A DNA stretch of 64,000 nucleotides from Lepidodermella squamata (taxonomy: Eukaryota; Gastrotricha), in contig JBLDXI010000001.1 of the NCBI GenBank assembly GCA_047495785.1, positions 3,906,001-3,970,000 on the forward strand, read 5' to 3'. Position numbers and translations under genes: made by a program. Position 1 is the first letter of the stretch. Each line of letters begins with the position of its first letter. Positions 58,901 through 64,000 of the stretch are shown here, piece by piece. The notes below the pieces were generated by a model. It was not told the origin of the DNA. It made no database searches and worked only from the letters and a program-made list of their open reading frames with translations.

Positions 58901-60699
58901 GTTAAACATGTTTTGTATTTTTTCAGGTCACCCTGACAGTGTCGTGAAAGTGCTGTATTCCGCGCAATCGCGGCTTCTATTCACCGTAGCCGGCGCCTGC
59001 GTCCGCGTCTGGGACTGCCGATGCTTCCAGAGCCCAGTCATGGAAATCGGCGACCCAGACCTCGGCTCGCCCGCCGAATCACAGCCGCAAAACAACCAAG
59101 TCTACTGCTGCCAGACGCTGCTATCAAGCGGCCTGTCAATGGAAGGCGCTGGTTCCAAGCAAGAACTCATGCGAACCGGCCGCGGCGATGGCATCAACGA
59201 CGCCGCCCTACTAACAACCCCGGCGACTGACCTCCTCATGACGTCACTCAACGCCGACGTCCGAGTTTGGGACCTGCGAAATTTCAACTCGATGGCTAAG
59301 CTAATCGCACCAGGTAGCGGCCTGTCGGCTGTTATGTCGCTATGCACGTCCTCCCTGCCGTACCGGTACGTGTTCACCGGGTCACGTGACCACTTGGTCC
59401 GGTTTTTCGACCTGCAAAACACGGCGATCAGCGGCAGTTTGGCGCCGCGGTTGACCTTTGAACCGCCGCATTGCGACAGTGTGCATGCCTTGGCGTTCAA
59501 CGCGAGTTGTTCGCAGAACGGCGGCCGGATGGTGACGTTTTCCGGGTCACGTGACGGCTGTTTGAAGAAGTGGGAATGGGACTCGGATACGGCGCGTTCC
59601 AACCAGGACGTTCAGGTTCACGTGTTGTCGAACGCGCATCGGGCGGGAATTTCGTCCCTGGCTGTTATTCCGTGGCTTGTTGATAGCGATTATCAGGATC
59701 AGTTGCTGGTGTCGACTGGGCGGGATGGCGCGCTGCGGATTTGGAATGCCAGCCCGGATGTGCCGCTGGCGCCGTTGGCCGAGGTGGCGGGTGCCCATGC
59801 CCAGCCGATCAATGCCGTCGCTGGGGCTAGCACGGATAACGGCATTTTCGTCTACACTGCTTCACAGTAAGTTAAATTTCGAGAATTTATTTAAAATTCT
59901 AGCTCAAAAATATTTAAATCCACGAAATTCCGCGAAAAATGAAAATCAAACTGAATTTTCTACTCTCTAATAATGTAGATTTTTGCTGATAAATAATCTA
60001 TTTTTCATAATTGAGCATCCCATCTAGTCATCTCTAATCCCATATCCGCGATTTCAACGAAGACATTTTAAATTTACCAGAAAAGACCCGGGAAACCCCG
60101 ATGCGAGCTGGTTCGGTCGTTGGACCGAGTTTATCCGGATTTTTATTCCTGTTAACTGGTTTCCTACTCAATTCTACCATTCTAATGACAGTTATTTTCA
60201 ATCTGGGCATGGATAGATGAAATCGTTTTTCATTTTAGGCTTCCTGATCCCTTTTCGTAATGGAATTCTTGGAATTCCCTCAAGCTATTTTTTGTGCTAA
60301 AATGGGATTCCACAACTTTTTTGCGACTTTCTGATCTTCGAAAATTGCTTTGTCGATATGCTAAATTTTTCAGTGATTTTCGGTGGTATTTTAAACGATA
60401 GGATTCATAACTTCACGCGTGATTTAAAACGATCACAACTACTTTGCACAAATTTTGTCCATGAATCAAAAGTTTCTAATTTACACCCATAGAATGACGC
60501 AGATAGTTTTGAGTTGGTTCTACTTCACCTATGAGTTTCGCTAAATTCTCACATGTTTTTATTGCAAGTTCAAATCAGGTCTTCTGTTTGAATTTTATAG
60601 CTGATCTCATAATTTTGGCATCATTATCTTATTTTTACACATTTTGTCTTTTCCAGGGATCGAAATGTTCGAATTTGGCGCCTTGCTACGAAAGACTGA
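46976..60699 (+). CDS. KIF21: Kinesin-4 family member KIF21 (motor, coiled coil, WD40)
   Basis: Plus-end motor and microtubule growth regulator. Fifteen exons: 46976-47034, 47094-47273, 47862-47904, 48036-48218, 48629-48685, 49421-49513, 49574-49925, 50785-50987, 51118-51246, 52630-53001, 54108-55280, 56195-57156, 57807-58399, 58927-59866, 60657-60699; 1,793 residues. The motor domain (about 1-390) has Walker A GQTGSGKT (to residue 100), switch I NAQSSRSH (225-232), switch II DLAGSE and [10 protein letters not shown]. The insert between switch I and II is Ser/Asn-rich and longer than a minimal kinesin, as in KIF21 generally. Coiled coils lie at about 434-560 and 650-870, followed by disordered Ser-rich segments. 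A WD40 propeller fills about 1,370-1,793 ([13 protein letters not shown]; the last strand [11 protein letters not shown] is in the tiny exon 15). This order identifies KIF21 against KIF4 and KIF7. Intron 9 contains a MITE. Confidence 0.95.
51840..52314 (-). mobile_element. MITE family 1, copy in KIF21 intron 9
   Basis: The ends are TGTCGTAGTCTAATAAGCAA and its exact inverse TTGCTTATTAGACTACGACA; the inverted repeat continues about 28 bp further inward (to AACTAGTTT). The target duplication is TATG (51836-51839, 52315-52318), the complement of CATA at the other copy. It aligns in opposite orientation with 37400-37846 over most of its length. Confidence 0.9.
60045..60255 (+). repeat. Dispersed repeat, copy 2 (KIF21 intron 14)
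   Basis: Partner of 40417-40665: shares GAAACCCCGATG, GTTCGGT, CGGATTTTT, ATTCTAATG and CCTGATCCCTTTT in the same order and orientation. Too diverged to define ends. Confidence 0.55.
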
Positions 60700-61918
60700 A
60701 GCCTTTCCACTCGCCTTATTGCAATCAATCAATCAGCCATTATTTGATATCGCAGCTACATCAGAACGTTCTCAAAAAGTATTCTGATTTAAAATGAGAT
60801 GTATACAAGCACCACTCCTGATTCCGTCGTACCTTCATTCACACATATTTTTCAGCTACTTATGTTTTAAAACATTTTATTCCTCGCAACTCAACGTTGA
60901 TTTCGCAGCTGTTCAACTGTCACAAATATTCGATACGATGAAATTCACAGAGGCAATTTGATTTAGGGCTGATCTCAGTGCCATTAATTCATACGTTGTT
61001 CACATTATTTCAGTTGTTTCTCATTCCTCCTTAAAATTGTTGAAACAAATCCACAGCCAATTAACTGATTTTAAACATGAATTTGCATGAGTTTGCATTA
61101 AATACAGTTTTATTGTCAGCGCGATCTTTCGTATTATATATTAACTACTATGGTGCTTTGAACGACGATGGAAAAGCATTTTAACTTTGTTATTAAAATT
61201 TCCCGAAAAATATAACTATTTGCCGCTTGCGTCCGAGTCATGAAAAAATTGCCCGTTCGAACAAACCTTTGAAATATATTCCTATATTATATAATTAAAG
61301 CCCGGATATATCTATAAATCTGCTGAGTCTCGCTTATAAACTTGGTAAAAATAATTAATTTCTTATTAAAAAATTCAGTTATTAATTTGGATGACTTGAA
61401 GGTTGTTGAAATGAATGAGAATTTCACACTGCTTATTATTAGTCGATAAGTTTTGAAGAAATGCCATGGCGTATATACTTTTTTGTCGGCGCGTTACTTA
61501 TATCGTTACTTCTTCTGACCAAATTCGATGATTGATGAGTAACACACCTGTGGTTTTATTTTTAGCTCCCAGTGTCAAATTTCAACCTCACATCTTATTG
61601 TTGGATGAAATGTTATTACTACTAACAACTATTGAATAACCGTGTTCGTTTTTCTCTTCTTCTACCACTTCTACTATCTTGAAACATGATAGCTATACTT
61701 TTTACGTATTATTATTATTACTATAACCGGCGCCGCTAGCGCTGCCCGTGTAACGCGTCTTTTTTCGAGAAAAACTGAAAGAAATAAAAATTGAATCGAA
61801 ATCATAATTTTTCCTGTTTTTTTGAAAATTTGTAGGTTATATATTTGGCATCAATGTGTGGGTGTTTTTCTGACCTGAAAAGGGATGAAAAGGCGCGCTG
61901 GTGCGCCCATTTACGTGA
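60700..61918. other. Intergenic between KIF21 and tRNA-Trp
   Basis: No gene is seen in 1.2 kb; it must hold the KIF21 3' UTR. The sequence is AT-rich and without clear repeats. Confidence 0.6.
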
Positions 61919-61991
61919 GACTCCGTAGCTCAATTGGCAGAGCGTCTGACTCCAGATCAGAAGGTTGCGTGTTCAAGTCACGTCGGGGTCA
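61919..61991 (+). tRNA. trnW-CCA: tRNA-Trp (anticodon CCA)
   Basis: A 73-nt intronless tRNA. The acceptor stem pairs GACTCCG (61919-61925) with CGGGGTC (61984-61990) with one G-U; the discriminator base is A. The anticodon arm is TCTGA-CTCCAGA-TCAGA, with CCA in the loop. The T-arm has GTTCAAGTC, which also serves as the internal B box. A run of T follows at 61994, the usual pol III stop. CCA is not encoded, as expected for a eukaryotic gene. Confidence 0.97.
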
Positions 61992-62100
61992 TATTTTTCC
62001 GCCAAAAACAACCGCTATTTTATATTTTTGTTTTATTTTTTTTCAGCAGCGTGGTTTCATAATTTGAATAGTAATGATGTAATAAAAGGGAAATGACGTT

Positions 62101-63994
62101 TTATCGCTTGATGCTTCCCGCATCGCTGTTTGTCTGGCTGAGCTGGGAATGATGGCGACGTTTGATGTAAACAACAGCTGGCGATTTGCCACTGTTACTT
62201 CCATCCGTATTGCCGGAGCTTTCTTTCGAAGACGCACTTTTCATGCCTTCTTTTGACGGGAAAGCAGGATCTGAAATCTCGGGTAACGGCTGGAGGGTAG
62301 CTTCCGTTAGCCGACCTGTAGTTAGATTCATCGAATTGCCGAGGTCAGCTGTAAAGCCGTCCAACACAACCTGGCCGCATAAGAAGTTGGCACATTCTGC
62401 TTCTTGGCTGATAAACTCATAGGTGTGCTGCAGATGAGTCCGAGTAGCTCGCTTTTCTTCTAGGTTAGCCTCTATACGGTCAGCAAGAGCTTGCATGTGG
62501 TCGATTTGACGCACAAGGAACGGCATGACCATGCAAGATTCTTCCAAATCTTCGATTGAAATGTTTCTGCAAAATTTACATAAAAGAGATGCTTTATTAT
62601 TACTACCTATTATTGCGAATTACAAGTTGGGGTGGGTGTATGCATCAGAAAAGCAATGAATTCAAAAGGTAAAAAATATGCGCTTTGATCTTGAAAGAGT
62701 CTTAGGTAACAGGGTTAATAGTGATCGTTGGATTTTCAAGCGGATTTTTCATGCAACCTTGTATTTTGTTTGGCCAAAGTGACCCGCGATCCTGCTTTTA
62801 ATGAAACCCCTTTTTATCTCATAAGGCGTTAGGTTCTATGTTCTGTGAAAGCAGTTGGCAGGTTCAAACTTACTGAAAGTAGTTCAGAAATTTCTGCTTC
62901 TTCTTTGCAAACGCAATTTCCCGATGGCACACTTGCGAAATTGTTAGAGGATCTTGAGTAGCGATAGCTTCTGATGCTGCTGAGGGTAGCGCTTCATCCA
63001 ATGGCGATGGTGGCTTTGGAGTGTTTGAAAGTTGCAGAGGGGGCAGCACTACTGCGGGCCTATGGTGATTCCTTACTCTCGCCCCTTTCTCAACACTTAA
63101 GATCTCAGTTTCAATCGCTTTGATACGACGCTTAACATTCACGACTGATTCTGTCAAACCAGTGGCTATTGCGGTAGATTCCTCAATAGACTCATGAAGC
63201 TGGAACAGTGGCTGAAGGGCGTTGGCTGCATCGCTTAGATTCATGTCAACCGCCGCCAATTCATCAACTATCACCTCTAATCTCTGTTTGAGCAAAGTTT
63301 GGCAGGTCAACAACCGTTGTAAGCGAGCGGAGTCTTTTTCAACATTCGCCTTTCCACTGTCCAGCTGTTCGTCGATATGCTGCTGCAGCCAATCGCCGGC
63401 GATTTTACAGCATTTCAATATCCGATTTACAGTAACGACCATTTTCGGGAGGTATTGATGACAGTTCCTCTCGGTAAGAGGCTGATCGTGACGATGCCAC
63501 AATTCATGCTCGCTAGCCGCTAGTAGTTCAGATAAAGAATTGCAGAAAACTTGGTTTGAGGCGAAAAGATGAGTTATTAAAAGCAGTTCAGGTACTTCCA
63601 CCACCGCTGATTTCAAAGAGTGATAGACTCGATGTAGATCAATCACCTGCGGGGCGTCACTTTTTGTTGCATTTTGCTTCAGAGATAGCGAAGCTGATAG
63701 AGGTGCTTGTCTTTGCTTCATTTCCGGCAGCGATGTCATCGGTGCCAGCAATCTAGCCCGGAAACCTGAGCACAAACCTCGAAGGTATTCGTTCATTTTG
63801 GCAAGCCATCGATACAATCGATCAGCTTGTTTCACCTGTCGATGTTCATCAGTTTGCTGAGATAACTCGGCCAAAACCTGCTCGATTTTCTTCTCGAAAG
63901 CCTTCAGAGATTCAAGCAATTTCGCAGGGGAGTTGACCGAGATTGAAGATGCTGTTGAAATATCCGAATTCGCTCCAACAGAACGCTCAGGCAT
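62101..63994 (-). CDS. Unrecognised coiled-coil protein, possibly continuing off the right edge
   Basis: Two exons on minus, 62874-63994 and 62101-62566, joined through CA/A at a 307-bp intron, give 528 residues from the ATG at 63994. The frame is still open at the window edge, so a longer N-terminus is possible. The first 30 residues are Ser-rich; then long helices with heptad character (KAFEKKIEQVLAELSQQTDE, and later AIETEILSVEKGARVRNHH). A Pro-rich linker is followed by a second helical segment (DHMQALADRIEANLEEKRAT) and a basic, Ser-rich tail ending SDAGSIKR. There is no signal peptide or membrane span. I do not recognise the family; a structural cytoskeletal or nuclear-complex component is only a guess from composition. 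Confidence 0.7.
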
Positions 63995-64000
63995 TAAATC

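Noticed and set aside
1-64000. Bacterial features such as CRISPR arrays, operons with ribosome binding sites, or prophage genes
   Set aside because: None is present; the splice structure and gene content are those of an animal nuclear genome.

Overview
The window reads as nuclear DNA of a small-genome ecdysozoan animal, most likely a nematode; a tardigrade or another ecdysozoan is not excluded. The grounds are: protein genes split by GT-AG introns, many only 51-54 bp long, with TTTTCAG-like acceptors; a metazoan gene set (acetylcholine receptor subunits, B3GALT6, YPEL5, hormone-sensitive lipase, KIF21, a CYP2-clan P450); a eukaryotic tRNA-Trp(CCA); and close gene spacing with acceptor-like AGs a few bases before many start codons, as in genomes with spliced-leader trans-splicing. 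Exon coordinates below were joined by hand from reading frame, splice consensus and protein-family continuity. All joined coding lengths divide by three.

Layout. 1-7.6 kb: two acetylcholine receptor subunit genes, divergent around a 3-kb spacer (a non-alpha subunit on -, cut by the left edge, and an alpha subunit on +). 7.7-13.4 kb: a compact block with a seven-sushi secreted protein and B3GALT6 on -, then L-threonine dehydrogenase and an intronless secreted PQQ-type beta-propeller on +. The two halves share a 115-bp divergent start region and each looks like a two-gene operon. 13.5-13.8 kb: a foldback element. 13.9-21.2 kb: three tandem genes on - for secreted LamG-like plus EGF proteins. 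The 3' halves of the second and third are almost identical in exons and introns, while their 5' halves have diverged. 22.1-26.9 kb: a P450 and an intronless GABA-B-like class C receptor, both on -. 29.4-31.1 kb: a three-PAN-domain secreted protein. 31.6 kb: a decayed retroelement gag zinc-knuckle relic.

32.9-44.4 kb, all on +: YPEL5, two tandem hormone-sensitive lipase paralogues, and an L-galactose-dehydrogenase-like aldo-keto reductase. 47-60.7 kb: a complete 15-exon KIF21 kinesin gene. 61.9 kb: tRNA-Trp. 62.1-64 kb: an unrecognised coiled-coil protein on -, possibly continuing past the right edge.

The genes do not form one pathway. Separate themes are cholinergic and amine/GABA-like signalling (two Cys-loop subunits, one class C receptor), secreted modular extracellular proteins (sushi, LamG-EGF x3, PAN), proteoglycan linker synthesis, lipid mobilisation and microtubule regulation. 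Introns of lipase 2 and KIF21 carry MITEs, including two copies of one family with matching 4-bp target duplications.
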